A DNA stretch of 64,000 nucleotides from Dioscorea cayenensis subsp. rotundata (GCF_009730915.1 NC_052490.1:31496625-31560624); one strand, 5' to 3'. Shown: positions 33,914 through 47,417, counted from the first letter of the stretch. Notes: a model not told the origin generated them from the letters alone. Made by a program: numbers and translations.

Positions 33914-36900
33914 ATGGCGACGGATCTCGAAAAGAGGGCTAAAGCGGCATTCGTTGACGATGACTTCGAGCTCGCCGTCGGGTTGTACGGCCAGGCCATT
34001 GAGCTCGACCCTAACAACGCTGATCTCTTCGCTGACCGCGCCCAGGCCTACATCAAGCTTGGGAGTTTCACTGGTACTTGGTTCTCGCCTCTTGAAGCAA
34101 TGCCTTTCTGTGTCTCTTGTTGTTTGGATGATTCTTTCGAGGCTTTTTGTTTTGGTTTGGTGTTTGATTCTTTGTTTTTGTTTTAATTTTCAACTGAATT
34201 GAGCTCTCTCGGACGACGTAGAGATAATGCGGAGATTAAGAGTGTGTTTAGCTTATGTGTCCTTGACGCTGTAAGCACACTAGGAGATGGATCAAGTTTG
34301 AGTCTTGCTTGAAATTTAACTATGTCACCAACGAATCATAATGATAAATTTTTTTTTCGTTTTTGGCGAAAAAGTGATGTTAAAGCTTGGGGATTACCTA
34401 TCGTGTTTTGTTAAGATCTAACCTATTGTGTGCATATTAGGAAAGCGTTCAGTTTTTGCTAGTGTTTGTTAGACAAAATATTTTTTTTTTTTTGTTGTTC
34501 TAAGTTGTTAATGTTATTGCGTGGCAAAGTCTTACTATTGTAGAATGTGGTTATGTTGCACATACCTTTTTATTAGGTGATTGGCATTTGTACTTTTTTA
34601 TGTGATCTGCAGTAAGGAGTAGAAATGATGAGGCTTACTGTAAAAACAACGGTAGGCGCTAAACACGCTATGTTTCCTCGAGGAAGTTTTTTTGTAATTT
34701 CACTTTTTTGTTCCTGTTTTGCGTCGGCATCGTTAGTTTTGGTTTGTCTAGCATTTAGAGGCGCAAAAATTTATGGTTCTGCTTTCTTTTTTATTACTTT
34801 GGTCTTTTTCTTTATTTTTTCTTGTTCATCCTTTGGTCTTTGTCTTTCTTTTTCTTGTTCATCTGACAAAGGGGATCTAGTGCATATAGGATTGCCAATG
34901 TCTTGTTAGTTTTATCTTATTCAACATTTTGTGCTCTATTTATGGCCTTTTGTCTTAATTTTCTGTTCATGGTCAGAAGCGTTTTGTTTTTCAGCTCCAA
35001 GTAAATTGATTTGATGTGGGCAGCACATTTGGTTTTTCTCTTAATTTAAGAAAAAGAATTCCTTTGTTCGTGTGCATAACTTTAGTATCCCCCTTAAATG
35101 TAGCGCATAAGCTATGATAATGGATATTTTTATTTGGATTATGAAAAAATGAATAAAGTATTTCATGACAATTTCTTTGCAGAGGCCGTTGCTGATGCTA
35201 GCAGAGCAATTGAATTGGATCCTTCAATGTCTAAAGCTTACTTGCGGAAAGGGTTAGCATAATATTATCTGTGGATTGCTTCCTTTCTGTATCAAGCCAT
35301 TAGAATTGTTGAAAAGAGAACAATTTTCCTTACTTGCTTCCTAATATTATTTCCTTACCAACATATGAATTTTATGAATTAGACAGACTGATCATTGGCA
35401 AATTTTGCCTAGCGAGATTGGTATGGTTGCATGGTTAAAGTAATTTTCATTCAATTACATAGCTTTTGGTTGGTATATTATCTGTATTCATTTCTTTCGA
35501 TCTTGGTAAGTATCTAGGTAAGGATGTGCCGGATGGCACCTTTATTTCTGACTTTAGGTCAATTTTCTGGTTCCTTGATTCTTCTATTTTGGCATATATG
35601 ATTCAATGAGGGCAAGTCCTTCAATTTCATCGAAATAGCTATAATTTTTCCCTTGTTCTACATTGTCTTCACATTTTGCTTATGCTTGTTATTTTTGGCC
35701 TAACATTACGTAAAGCCTGTTTAACCAGGCACCTTTTTGCCTTTTTTATTGGAATTCCTCAATATCTGGTTTATTTGGTTCATTTGACAGCACGGCATGT
35801 ATCAAGCTTGAAGAGTATCACACTGCAAAAGCAGCACTTGAAGCAGGCCTAGATTTGGCACCTACAGAACCAAGATTTGTTAGATTAATTAAGGAATGTG
35901 AAAAGCACATTGAGGGTATGTGCTGCAATCCTAATTTCCATTGATGGAAGCCAAAGTGTCCCTTTTCATCTATGATTATTCTTAATATTAATAATTCTCC
36001 CTGATATAATTCCTACCCAAATGGGTTTGTTATGATAGCCTTGTTACTAGTAATTTGCGTCTTGGGAAGTAATTATGGCCTATTGACGGCATGCAAGGTG
36101 GTTCGCCGCCACATGCTTGCCTTGTGATTTAGAATTTGATTCTATTTTGTCTTGCGTGATTTGTTACTGCAGAGGAGACCAAGAACTCACCAGCGAAGGT
36201 GATCCCTGATGCTGCTGCTACACTTTTATCATCGACAACCCATATGGTTACCAATGGTGAAAACAACTCTGGACAAGCACATGAGATGTCAGAACAGTTG
36301 AACTTGCAGCAAAACAAGCTGAAATACAGGTACTTCAGAGATTCTAATGCTAGGGTGTCTTTCTTGCATAACATTTATCAAGGGTTAAGACATTAACTTT
36401 CTTATCCTTCATGTGATATTATGCTGAGTTTTTGAAATAATAGTAATGTATAAGTAAATATAAACAGTCTATGGAAATGAGTGATCTGATTGGAAATTTA
36501 GTTTTTGGATCTTAACAATGGTTGAGTAAGTTAAAAGAAAGGCCTTGAGATTTGAAACTCCAAATAATAAAGGAAATGATTGGCGATTGGCAGTATTTGA
36601 GAGAGCAAGCTTTTACCTCATCACTATTATTTGAATTGAATAGTTGATGTGATTTCCTATAGTGGAGCTGAATTAGTTTAATGCCCGGAAGCTCAGTAAT
36701 TTGTTTTTATGCTTGAACTCCAAAACTAAAATCCATATTACATATAGTTGCTTCCCACAACATTTATACCAAAATAGTCAGCATTACTGTCCATAAGGTT
36801 AATAAACTCTGATACGCCTAGTTAGTTGCTGATGTCATGATTATATGGTTTAGCGTGCAAGAAAGGCTACTGTATTATTGCTTAATAATTCCTAAATCGC

Positions 36901-39399
36901 TTTACATGTATTGTCTATTTAGTATTGACACTCAAAAGATGTATCAGTTTTTGTAAACTTCTCTGGTAATTATAACAAAATGCTGATTATTTGCTGATCT
37001 GTCTGTTATTTTGTGGTGTAAAAAGTAATGAATCTCAACATTAACAATTCTATTTAAAGAATAGATTCCAGAACCAAATGGGAGGTTGGCCCCTTGAGAT
37101 CACAAACTAACTGACCTAGAGCTGTGGATCGAGAGATGAGAGTAAAATGCTTGTGGTTGAAGTTGAGTTTCTTGAGGAGTTGCAATTCATTATTATTGAT
37201 AATGAATGTTCATCTTAAATATGTCGCCTGACATTCTGGTTGGGAACCTCTATTCAGAGTAATTTTAATCACTGATCTAATCAGAATATTGTGTATTGTC
37301 CATTGCCTTGTTTGTCTGCCACTGTGATGTACTGGTTATAAACTATGAAGCTTGAAAATCAGTAGCTTGCATATTTTGTTCCTTTTTTTTATATTAGTGT
37401 TAAACTGTTTTGTTTTGCCTAAATGATTTGAACATTATTTAGCATTTCACAGGTCTTTTAATGGTAGCTGGCAATCAGTATTCATCTGGAAATCTAATTT
37501 ATTTCATTATCGCATAGATTCTTTTCAAATATGTTTCTATCTTGTGGAACTGATTAGGGTGTCCCTTGTAATCCAGACATGACTACTATAACTCTACAGC
37601 AGAGGTGGTGTTGACTATTTTTGCCAAGGGCATCCCAGCTGAAAGAGTGCTAGTTGACTTTGGTGAACAAATAGTAAGCTTTCCTACATTTCTTACATTA
37701 TTTCTTTTGTCATCAGATCAGCCGCTTTTTTTTTTTATTCTAATAAGCAATTCCTTAATCACCCATATTTCAGTTAAGTGTCACCATCGATGTTCCTGGA
37801 GAAGAAGCTTATCATTTTCAACCTCGGTTATTTGGAAAGGTAGCGTTTACAATATTAGTCTGGATAGACTACAGTTTCTTTATACATTTTGATATTGTAA
37901 TTTGTGTTTTCTCCTTAACTCTCTGTCGGAACTTGAGCCATATTTGAAAATCTTAGCCTCATGTACTAATTTGTTTGCTGAAAAGTAGATTTTACCTGAA
38001 AAAAGCACATATAAAGTGTTCGCTTCCAAAATCGAAATTCGTCTGGCAAAGGCTGAAGCAACCGCATGGCCAAGTTTGGAATTTAGCAAAGAGAAATCAT
38101 CGGCACAGAAAAGAATTGTGTCACCTGGTATGTCCCTGTCCTTGTTTATGTCATGTCGCTTTACATGTTTAGCTTTTCTTCAGAATATGCCTACTCTGCT
38201 TTATTCTTTATGCGTGAAGTATGTTATGCTCCACCTTATCAAGTGTTGTTTCTAGTTCAGCATTAGCTGATTCTTGTCTTTATTATTTTTTGTGTGTTTT
38301 TTTAAAGTCTTTTGTAATGCAATCGGGATTTAAAAATGCAAATCATTTCATTTCTCATCCATGTAATCTTTCCTGAGCATTTGTCTATCTTTTCCAGGTT
38401 AAACTGAAAATTAAATGGTGGCCATAATTTTATAACTGTGATGAAAGAGACAGCTTAATAAATTTTTATTGTAATTCTGTTCGCCAAACCCAATTTCTTC
38501 AACAAGGAGTGGTTGGTGCAACTTATTTTAGAATCCATTTGTTATTGGGTTGTTGTACTCATTGGTTATATATTTAAAGACCTGTCTGTTGTGCTGTGTA
38601 ATTGCATGTTATATTTTTTCTGCTTCTGACATTTATAGTTGTTGAAGTGATCAAGCAAGATATCATTTCGAAGTGCTTTCTGATGGCTTTGCTTGCCTGA
38701 CTTCTGCATGACTCATAGGAATGGAGGCAATCATCCTCCCTAATCCTTTTAACTTAAAAGTTTCATGAGGTTCACATATGTTCTTCTCTTCCAGGCATTT
38801 GATACAGTAAATACTAATGGAAATCTTATCCTTATGTCTTCTTGATAGGTGTGGATACTACTAAATCCTCTACCAGACCTTCTTATCCATCTTCAAAAAA
38901 CAAAGTTAATTGGGATAAACTGGAGGCGGAAGTGAAAAAGCAGGTAGATGCACCACTTGTATTTCATTTTGGGGTCTAAACTCAGACATGTTGTATGAAG
39001 CTTCATATGTTTGTTACTGAATTATTGTCCCTTATTGCTACTTTCAGGAAAAAGATGAGAAGCTAGAAGGCGACGCAGCGCTGAATAAGCTATTCCGTGA
39101 TATTTACAGAGATGGTGATGAAGACATGAGGCGGGCAATGATGAAATCATTTGTAAGTAGTCCCTAGTTCGTACTAATAGAACTTTCGCCATTATATATC
39201 TATCATTAAACAATCTTGGAAGCTCTGGTTGCAATCTATTGAGTTTGTCAGTACAGTGTTTAATTTTGTTTTCTCGTCTGTTATTTTATAGGTGGAATCA
39301 AACGGTACAGTTCTGTCCACAAATTGGAAGGATGTTGGAACAAAGAAAGTAGAAGGAAGCCCACCAGATGGAATGGAGCTTAAGAAGTGGGAGTATTGA
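33914..39399 (+). CDS. SGT1: SGT1 co-chaperone (suppressor of G2 allele of skp1)
   Basis: Ten exons join in frame: 33914-34073, 35183-35252, 35791-35915, 36173-36329, 37577-37673, 37774-37839, 37989-38127, 38849-38943, 39048-39152 and 39292-39399. They encode 373 residues, normal for plant SGT1. Residues 1-118 form three TPR units ([35 protein letters not shown]). A variable linker follows. The CS domain runs from about 172 to 258 ([32 protein letters not shown]). The SGS domain is at the C-terminus ([32 protein letters not shown]). SGT1 works with HSP90 and RAR1 to stabilise NLR immune receptors and with SCF ubiquitin ligases; CS binds HSP90 and SGS binds receptor LRRs. The CS start reads [11 protein letters not shown], where many plant SGT1s have a KPEEVV-type stretch; this is read from one short exon segment. 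Confidence 0.96.
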
Positions 39400-40891
39400 C
39401 ATAATCCCAACTCATTGGAGAGGGCTAGTCAGGTCTTTCCCATTCTGATTCCAATGACATTCACTTGTAAATTTTCGCTTGGGATCCAATTGTTGCAATT
39501 GCACTGGCTTTGCTATTAATGGACATCCGCATGATAATGGTGTGTTTGTAAACTTTTGCCGAGTTTGTGCCTTATTTATTTTCGTTGAACTGTAGTCAGA
39601 ACTGTTCAGTATTTTTTTCTGAATAATGTAACCTTTGTCAACCAGTTTGTGCACGCCCACTCGTTAACATATAAGTTTGTGTTATTTTAATTTTTTTTCC
39701 CGGAAAAGGAAATATATCTGAGTAAATCTTTCAGTGCTTGCCATTTTGTTACCAACATTTGCTCCCTTCTTCCTCGTTTTTGTGCTTTATATTTGACGTA
39801 ATGAAAAACAGGGTACCCTATTTTTACATGTTTGATATGACATTCTATTAAAAATTAGTTTCTTGTTAATTTTTGTTGCTGTAATTAAAAGAAACTATGC
39901 ATGGATGGGAATTGGAATCTCTGGTTTGAATGAATTAGAAGATAAAGATTGTATTCGTTTAAAATTGATAAGTGATATTGATTTTTTTTATTATTGTTCT
40001 AATTTGACGTAGCTTTCATGATCAAGAGGGTGAAGCAAGTGACTATTGACTCTCATAAAGAAACTCGGCTATCTTTATAGATGAAAGTAACAGTGAAAAT
40101 CATCCTTCTTTTCTTGTTGACTGTCGTGTCATGTTTTTATATCTTATTTTTATTTTAACAAAATACACAAGTCAGGTTGTTTGTATTAGTGAACCTTGCT
40201 AAATGATTGGATTATGATAAGCTCAAATGGAACTCAATATACCAAAAATCTCAAAATTATTGATGTGATCCTACTTACACTTTTAGGTTTTGTCTGTTGT
40301 GAAATTATTATCTCACACTATCATTTCTAACATCCTCATCTTTCTCAAGTTCAATTGATTACATGTTTTTAGTAACAACTTATCATTTTGTCTTGTTCTT
40401 GCGTTTCAAATTTTTGGAACAGGAGATTTTTTTTTTCTAGGCATATGCTGTTTTTATTGGGATGGAGTCTAAAAGGTCTAGATTTTTATATATTTTTTTT
40501 TATTAAACCATCGAGTTTTGAGGTTTTTTTTTTGGGTGCAAAACCACAAATATAAGTCCCAAAATTATAAAAAAAGAAATAATAATATTACACCGTCCAA
40601 CGTTATGGGCTCACTTGTATATATATTTATAAAATTCTAACAAAGGTCAAAAAGGTTCATAGGCTTTCATAGGCAAGGATGTGCTAGCTTATTTTTAATT
40701 TTTTTAACATATTTGTTATATGCATCAGTATATTTTTCTGCAAAAGTTTATCCATTTTTATAAAAAACAAATAAATAATTAATATATTATTATTAGAAAA
40801 TCTCTTAAATTTAAAAATAGTTAAGATTTGTTAACATAACAGTTTTTTTTTTCAAGGGAGAATGTAGACAAGCTATTTCAAATGTACCCAC

Positions 40892-40928
<37 letters not shown>

Positions 40929-41114
40929 ATCTGAATAATATCTGAATCATATATTAAAAGCGAGTCAGAACTCTAAATATTTACCATGAAAGTTGTTAAG
41001 TAACTAAATTACTGTCCTTGAACGACAAGATAATGCATTCTTTACTCACATATTGCTATTTGCTGCGGCAAGTGAAACTCCACCAAAGGCGCTTAATTTT
41101 CATCAAAACCCTTG
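39400..41114. other. SGT1 3' region and intergenic DNA
   Basis: The SGT1 3' untranslated region probably ends before about 39720. The remainder is AT-rich with a (TTA)n run near 40893-40926. The convergent UGT gene ends at 41115. No other gene is seen. Confidence 0.5.
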
Positions 41115-42614
41115 TTATTTGTTAACAACATGCACAGATGCCAAATCAACAAGCCTACTCAAATCCACCCAAGAAGAACCACCTTCCTCCATTGCCATCC
41201 TAGCCTTCACTCCAAGCTCCCTAGCTCTCTCCCTCCTCTCCTCCCCTTCCTTCCCCTTATCCATCAAACTCCTCACCACCTTCTCCACCACATCCCTCTC
41301 CACCACATTCCACTTACTCATGGCCACATAGCTCGGCGGCTTCCCACCCACCCTCACCCCAATCCTCAGCACCTCCACCACCAGCTTCTCATTCAGGAAC
41401 TGGTCCGAGTTCCGCGGCCACGTCGCCATAACCACGCCGGCACTCACCGCTTCAAGCACCGAGTTCCATCCACAGTGTGTCAAGAATCCACTGACAGCGA
41501 CGTGTGACAGTATCACCACCTGAGGCGCCCACCCTATGATTATCAAACTCCGGTCACCCGTCCTCTCCTTCAGCTCCGCCACCCACTGCTCCATCACCGG
41601 CCATTTCTCACACTCTTTGATCACCCATATAAATGGACTCCCAGATGCTTCCAATCCATACCCAATCTCCATGAGTTGCAGAGGTTTTACTAAAGCAAGG
41701 CTGCCGAAGCTAACGAAAATGACTGACCTTGGATCCTTGGAGTCTAGCCAGTTCAAGCACTGTTGCTCATCAATGGCGGTTTTGTTCCCTCTCATAGCCA
41801 TGCTAGACACGTCTCTGTTAGCAAGAGACGCAGGTCCAATCGCCAGAGCTTTTTTCCCTAACGTTTTCTCGTAGTACTCAATGTATTCACCCTCCAAAGA
41901 GTTAAAAGTATTCAAAACGATACCGTCAGAGGAGAGCTCGGCGTCGATGGTGTCTTTGCGGAGCTTCTCCCAGCCAGGCATGCTAAAGAAGCCGGGAGCT
42001 TCAGTCTTGTTGACGTGAATAGGCTGAGGTAAGCCGGGAACGAGGAAACGCTGGGTCTCGTCGGTTATAGTTCGGTCAAGGCCGTTGAGATGGATGCTCA
42101 GGTAGCAGGCGAGGGAGAAGCAGCATTGGCCGTGGAAAATGAAGCGCGGGATGCGCAGAGCCTCGGCGACGTCGGATAACCAAGGGAGGCAGACGTCAGC
42201 GATGATGCACGTCGGAGAAGGGTGTTGTTGGCGGAGAAGGGAGAGGAGAGGGTCGCGGAGGAGAGCGGTGCCGAAGAAGAAGTTCTTGACGAGGAGGAAA
42301 GCGGGGCGGAGGAGGTCGATGTCTTCGGTGTCGGGGAAAGGGATGAGGTCAATGTTCTCGCAGCCGTCGGGGAGGCCGGCGGCGGAGCAAGGGAAAGGGA
42401 GCTCAAGGAAGCGGACGGGGAGGGAGGAGGAGAGGATGGTGGAGATGGCGGGGCGGGAGCGGGCGGCGTTGAGAGGTGTGGTGACGAAAGTGGTGAGAAC
42501 GCCAGGGCGGTGAGCGAGAAGGCGAGCAATGTCAATCATGGGGATGATGTGGCCTTGGGCCATCAGTGGAACAAGGACTATGTGAGCTTTGTATTCAGTC
42601 TCCTTTGCGGCCAT
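41115..42614 (-). CDS. UDP-glycosyltransferase, UGT73-like, single exon
   Basis: 499 residues from the ATG at 42614. This start gives the standard family N-terminus (MAAKETEYKAHIVLVPLMAQ) with catalytic His22 in GHIIP. The frame stays open upstream to an ATG at 42806, adding 64 residues not typical of the family. The PSPG signature spans residues 362-405. It starts WAPQVVILSH, includes THCGWNS and ends in DQ; the final Gln usually goes with UDP-glucose as donor. These are cytosolic enzymes that put sugar on small molecules such as flavonoids, terpenoids or hormones; the acceptor cannot be read from sequence. FVTTPLNAARSRPAI and FPDTEDIDLLRPAF-like segments point to the UGT73 group. Within PSPG, GVVMATWPRNSDQ departs from the usual GVPMxTWPxxxDQ, a Pro-to-Val change. 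The gene is GC-rich relative to neighbours. Confidence 0.94.
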   Translation of the reverse strand: MAAKETEYKAHIVLVPLMAQGHIIPMIDIARLLAHRPGVLTTFVTTPLNAARSRPAISTILSSSLPVRFLELPFPCSAAGLPDGCENIDLIPFPDTEDIDLLRPAFLLVKNFFFGTALLRDPLLSLLRQQHPSPTCIIADVCLPWLSDVAEALRIPRFIFHGQCCFSLACYLSIHLNGLDRTITDETQRFLVPGLPQPIHVNKTEAPGFFSMPGWEKLRKDTIDAELSSDGIVLNTFNSLEGEYIEYYEKTLGKKALAIGPASLANRDVSSMAMRGNKTAIDEQQCLNWLDSKDPRSVIFVSFGSLALVKPLQLMEIGYGLEASGSPFIWVIKECEKWPVMEQWVAELKERTGDRSLIIIGWAPQVVILSHVAVSGFLTHCGWNSVLEAVSAGVVMATWPRNSDQFLNEKLVVEVLRIGVRVGGKPPSYVAMSKWNVVERDVVEKVVRSLMDKGKEGEERRERARELGVKARMAMEEGGSSWVDLSRLVDLASVHVVNK

Positions 42615-43360
42615 TAAGAATTGATCGAGTAGAGGAGTTGGGTACCGGTGCCGAGGGAGTTGTAGCCTTGTAGAGTTGGAGGGGTTGAACTGGTGGGACC
42701 GAGAGGGAGTGTTTTGAGTGAGAACCACATCAGACGGCATTATTTGCTTTAGCTTTTGAGGAGTGACGCATGATAAAAGCAATTTTGAATGGACGGACGC
42801 CATCACAAGGGTGGCTTTGGAGAGAGAGAGAGAGAGAGAGAGGAGAAATTTGCTTGTACAACCTGTAATTGCAAAAATATCTGTCTATCCATGGATCAAT
42901 ATTTACTTTTTATAATTAACAATTTAAAAAAAAAAAATCAATAAGATGAACAAATCACCTTCACGCCCCATGCATATTAGAAAATTCATCAATTCATCAC
43001 TCAGCCTCTCACTTGGCAAAAGAGCAGATGGTCAAAATTAATTTTTTTTTTAATTAATTTTTTCCTTCAAAATGAAGAAAAAAGGAAAATGAATAAAAAT
43101 TGTTTTTTAATAATATTTTTTCCTCATAAACTAGAGCATATAAACAAATATCATTGCTTTGTGAAACTATTTTTTAGCAAATATGACTTTCACAAGGATA
43201 TTTTTTTTAAAACCTTTTACAAGGATAAATTAGTGAGTACCTATGTTCATCGTAGGGTATGCAAGCAAGCAAGCAAACAAACCAACCCCGAAGAAAGAAT
43301 TAGGTTAAACACGCACACACACACACACACACACAGAAAGAGAGCATAAGAAACATACAA
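42615..43360. other. UGT upstream region
   Basis: A (GA)n run lies at 42820-42841, just upstream of the possible extended start, and a (CA)n run at about 43311-43335. No further gene is seen. The right part borders the PP1 3' untranslated region. Confidence 0.5.
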
Positions 43361-43562
43361 CTAAAAGAAATCAAGCAAGAGAAAAGCCAGCTTTTCATGT
43401 TGCTTTACAAATTCAGGCCAGTGGCCATGCAAGTGAGAATAGAAAGCATCCACTTGAATCCACCAGGACACAATTGCATCTCTCAACCGCATAACAGTTG
43501 TGTTCGAATTTGCTGAAACAGAAAATAATGTCATGTAGTTCTGACGGCGGCTGCACATAAAC

Positions 43563-46500
43563 TCAACTTCGCCCACCCTGCCAAGTGAACTCATCATATG
43601 GAGGCTTCACAAATTTCTTGGAATCTTGAAGGACCATACAAAAATTCTCGGTAAATAAAACTAAGTGAAACAAGATATATGCATGCAAGCAAATCATATG
43701 AATGTTGATTAGGAACATGGCACTGTTGATGTAGATAAAGCATAAGCCTGTAATTTAACGTTCAAATATGATTTGCTACTTGGGGCAATCCAAATACACA
43801 TATGGTTATGAGGCTAAATCTTAATAAAATACTTGCAGATGCATGTCATATCTTATTCAGCGCAAGCCTAACTTCTTTCAAGTGACTGCATTTGTGATAG
43901 TACAGACTAGAACATTGTAAGTACCAGTATTTGCTCCTTTTGATAATTTAAATATCCCAGACAACAGTGTCCAAGCCGAAAGTAGAGTACATCTCAGATG
44001 GCAAAGCATTGAATAATTCTATAGATCCAACAAATTTTATCATGGGGAAATGTGTGAGGGCATTTATTCGAATAAGATTTTGAGAAGTTTGTTGGGTTCG
44101 TTCAGAGAAATTTCAATACAGTTGGTATTGGAAAAAATATGGGGAAAAGGCACATGTAGTTTATCAACATAGAAACAAGTAATATGACTAATATCAGAAA
44201 ATATAGTTATTTCTCATACATAAATTAAGACTGGCATTCAAAATAAAAATCAGGTTGACTCAACGTGCTAAGCATCAAAATAATAACAGAAAATCTGACT
44301 GAGAATCTGAGGTAAGGTAAATAGCCATTCCATACTGAAGTTCAAAAAATAACCGGAGAATGATGCCCTCAAGCAAGAATCTTCTGGGAATAGTCAGCTT
44401 ACCTTTCGAGGAGGTGTTCCTGGCCTCAACATGTTATTCCCAAATCCCATTTTTCCTTTCTTATCAGATGGTTTGAGTATCTGAAATGAACAAGTTAAAG
44501 TGTCGTCTACACTCATCATAGCACCAGCATTGTCAAACTCACCACAATAATTAGGGGCAGAAAATATAGTAACCAGCTGCCTTTTCGCAAAGAATTCATA
44601 ACCATCTTCAACAACCTGATCAAAATCATGATTAAGAAAAATATGCAAATATACTTCAAAGAAGAAGAAGAGGAAAACAACCCATCCTCAGTTGCACAAG
44701 AACTCAAGAGGCACGCATCTGCACAAGGAACTGTGATTGTGCAGGCAAATCAACATAGCAAAAAGCATGTGAAACATGAAGCTATGTTAGATGTAGTTTT
44801 ATGAATTATCCTTGAGATTATGAAAAGTTGAATGGCATGAAGCAGAGTCAAAAAACATGGAGTCCAGTGAGATGCCTCGACACATATATAATTTACTAGG
44901 AGACTCAAATTTAAAATATGAACCTATCCCTGAGATAACTATGGTAGAAGTATGTGGAGAATGCTCAGCAAGACCTAACAAGGTTATTGATCACATAGGC
45001 ATGCAAACCATTTTAATTGAAAAATTACCTGATGAGCTCGGCAGATGAGGTCCAAGTCATGCTTTTGAAGAAACTCAACAACTTTGTCAGGTCCAAAAGT
45101 GTAAGAGACACCTCTATCATTTTCTCCCCAACCCTCAATATCTTTATCCGGATCAGCCCATAAGAGATCACATAGGAGACCTTGATCTGGCACATCCACA
45201 GGCCGAGCAATATTTCGAATCTGATCCAGGCTTTTCAGATCAGGAGACAGCCCACCATGCATGCAGAGGATCTTTTCATCAATAAGAGCAGCAACAGGAA
45301 GGCAATTGAAGCAGTCAGTGAAAACTTTCCAAAGCCGCACATTGAACCTTCTCTTACACTCATCATAAAACCCATAGATGCGGTTGATGGATGCGCATTC
45401 ATGATTGCCTCTTAACAAAAAGAAATTTTCAGGATATTTTATTTTATAAGCAAGGAGAAGGCATATGGTTTCTATACTGTGCTTTCCACGGTCAACATAA
45501 TCCCCAAGAAACAAGTAATTAGCTTCTGGTGGGAACCCACCATATTCAAACAATCGCAGAAGATCAGAATATTGACCATGTATATCTCCTGTAAATGAGA
45601 AAAGGAAAAAAATATATTAGAAATTCTTAAACAGCTTCAATAATAAAATCCCAATTGCAATCAGATGCCAAACATATTTCTAGAATACCAAAACTTCCAG
45701 TTCCAAAATAGTAGCTGCACAAGGGCATCCGAGGGCAAGGAACACTGATGAGGTACACATTGAACAAACAAGCAGAGGTTAATTCTGCACAATCAGACCA
45801 TTGAGAATAATGATAATTATTGCAAAAACATAGCAATCTAGGATGATGATGTCTTGGTACTCTTGTGGTTATACATCCAAATTGATCATCCTCAACTAAT
45901 TTATGCTAAAAACCAATAGCTGTTTGGAAGCTTTCATAACAAAAGTGCTTCAGGAATATTCAATGCCCATCCAGATAAGCTTGCCTCTTGGTCTTTAAAT
46001 ATGTCAAAGGGGGAAAAACTGGGTCAACCTCACATTAGAGCACAACTCAGACAAGTTACAAGTGACCCAAGTAATATACAGTGTTTTATAGAATGTGAAC
46101 ATGATCAATGGCTAGGATTGTGAATTTTTGACTGAAAAACTGTACACTGAATTTGTGAAAAATGAAACATAACTATTTATAATAATCACAAAACCTCATA
46201 CAACCACAGATTACGCTAAGAATAAGGATATTGATAATTACATAGTAATCTCTTCCATGACGAGCTATACATTCTGCTATAAGAGAACCATAACAACAGG
46301 TACAAACCTATCACGCAATTCAAGAAGTAGGACAACTCCTAATTTGGATAATGATCATCCAAAATTCTAAATCATTTATTAACCACAAAGATACACAATA
46401 GTCCTGTCACCTATGATAATTGATAAAGATTCTAGCTTAATTCTACAGCAAGCTGCTAAACATACATGGAATTCCCATCACCTCATATTGCAGCCGCACA

Positions 46501-47417
46501 TCTAAGGTTTGCTCAATCTATAATAATCAATTCCATTTTTCCAAACCAATATTTACTAAAAGTATTATCAACCCTGATAACCCCCAAATTAAATTGCAAT
46601 ATAAAAGACACTTATAACCCTTTTTGAAAGACTGAAACCAGACTTCTTAACCCCATTCCCAATTCATTGATCCCCACGCCATTAAGTTCCATGGCAGTTC
46701 CCATATCCATTCAGAGAAAATGAAGATAAACTTCAAATAACAGCAAAGATAAAATACTTTTTTAACCATGACAGAGTTCTCATTCTTCTTGAAGCACACA
46801 ATGTAACCAAAATTTTTGACCTTGTACCAAACGCATTGAAACACTACCAAGAAAACTAAATGATGAAGTGACCATAACTTCTTAAAGAAAACAATACGAA
46901 AATCCAAGCAAAAGGTAGAGAAATAATCCTTCTGGAAAAAAGAAACCACCTTCATGCTAAAAAGCCTACAAGTTGATGAAAATCAACAACTTGCATCAAA
47001 TTTTCCAACTTCTCCTCAAAAGCAGATATATATATATATATATTTTTTCACTGAAATCAATCACCAAGAACTGAGAACCAGGACAATCAGAACTTCATAA
47101 AAAAGTGAAAATTACAGCAAAGCAAAGACATCAAATAATGGCCACCAGTTTAAAAACCAATCCCTACTAAAACTCAAAAATCGAGCTGAAATGGCAGCGG
47201 AATCAAAGATTAAACTTAATTTAAATCCTTTACCGCAGATTTTGATGGGGGCTTCGAGTTCAAGGAGGTTGGGCTGGCTAACGAAGATCTCCTTCGACGA
47301 AACGCAAAGCTGACGGATCTCCGCCTCCGTCAGCTGCACTTGTTTCGTCGTCCTCCCGTTCCTAGCGTTGATCAGGCGCCGTATAATATCGTCCAACAAA
47401 CTTTCATCCATCGGCAT
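43563..47417 (-). CDS. Protein phosphatase PP1 catalytic subunit (TOPP-type)
   Basis: Coding exons in gene order are 47417-47234, 45588-45029, 44615-44403 and 43577-43563, for 323 residues. The metal-site motifs are all present: GDIHG at residues 62-66, GDYVDRG at 90-96, RGNHE at 121-125. [13 protein letters not shown] and [14 protein letters not shown] follow. PP1 removes phosphate from Ser/Thr using two metal ions, and regulatory subunits direct it; in plants it affects hormone signalling, light responses and the cell cycle. The last coding exon is only 15 nt and adds GGRS after GTPPRK, restoring the common GTPPxKGG-type tail. Without that splice, the frame reads KVS and stops inside the intron (44394). 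Intron 1 is about 1.6 kb. The first of two nearby Met codons is used here; starting two codons later is equally possible. Confidence 0.95.

Noticed and set aside
42098..42617. Long frames opposite and within the UGT gene (124-145 codons)
   Set aside because: They overlap the GC-rich UGT 5' coding part in other frames. The Ala/Pro/Ser-only or Glu/Gly/Arg-only text is typical of shadows.
43361..43597. Minus-strand frame of 78 codons left of PP1
   Set aside because: It lies in the PP1 3' untranslated region. Only the 15 nt before the TGA at 43563 fit PP1 in frame, and the rest shows no family match.
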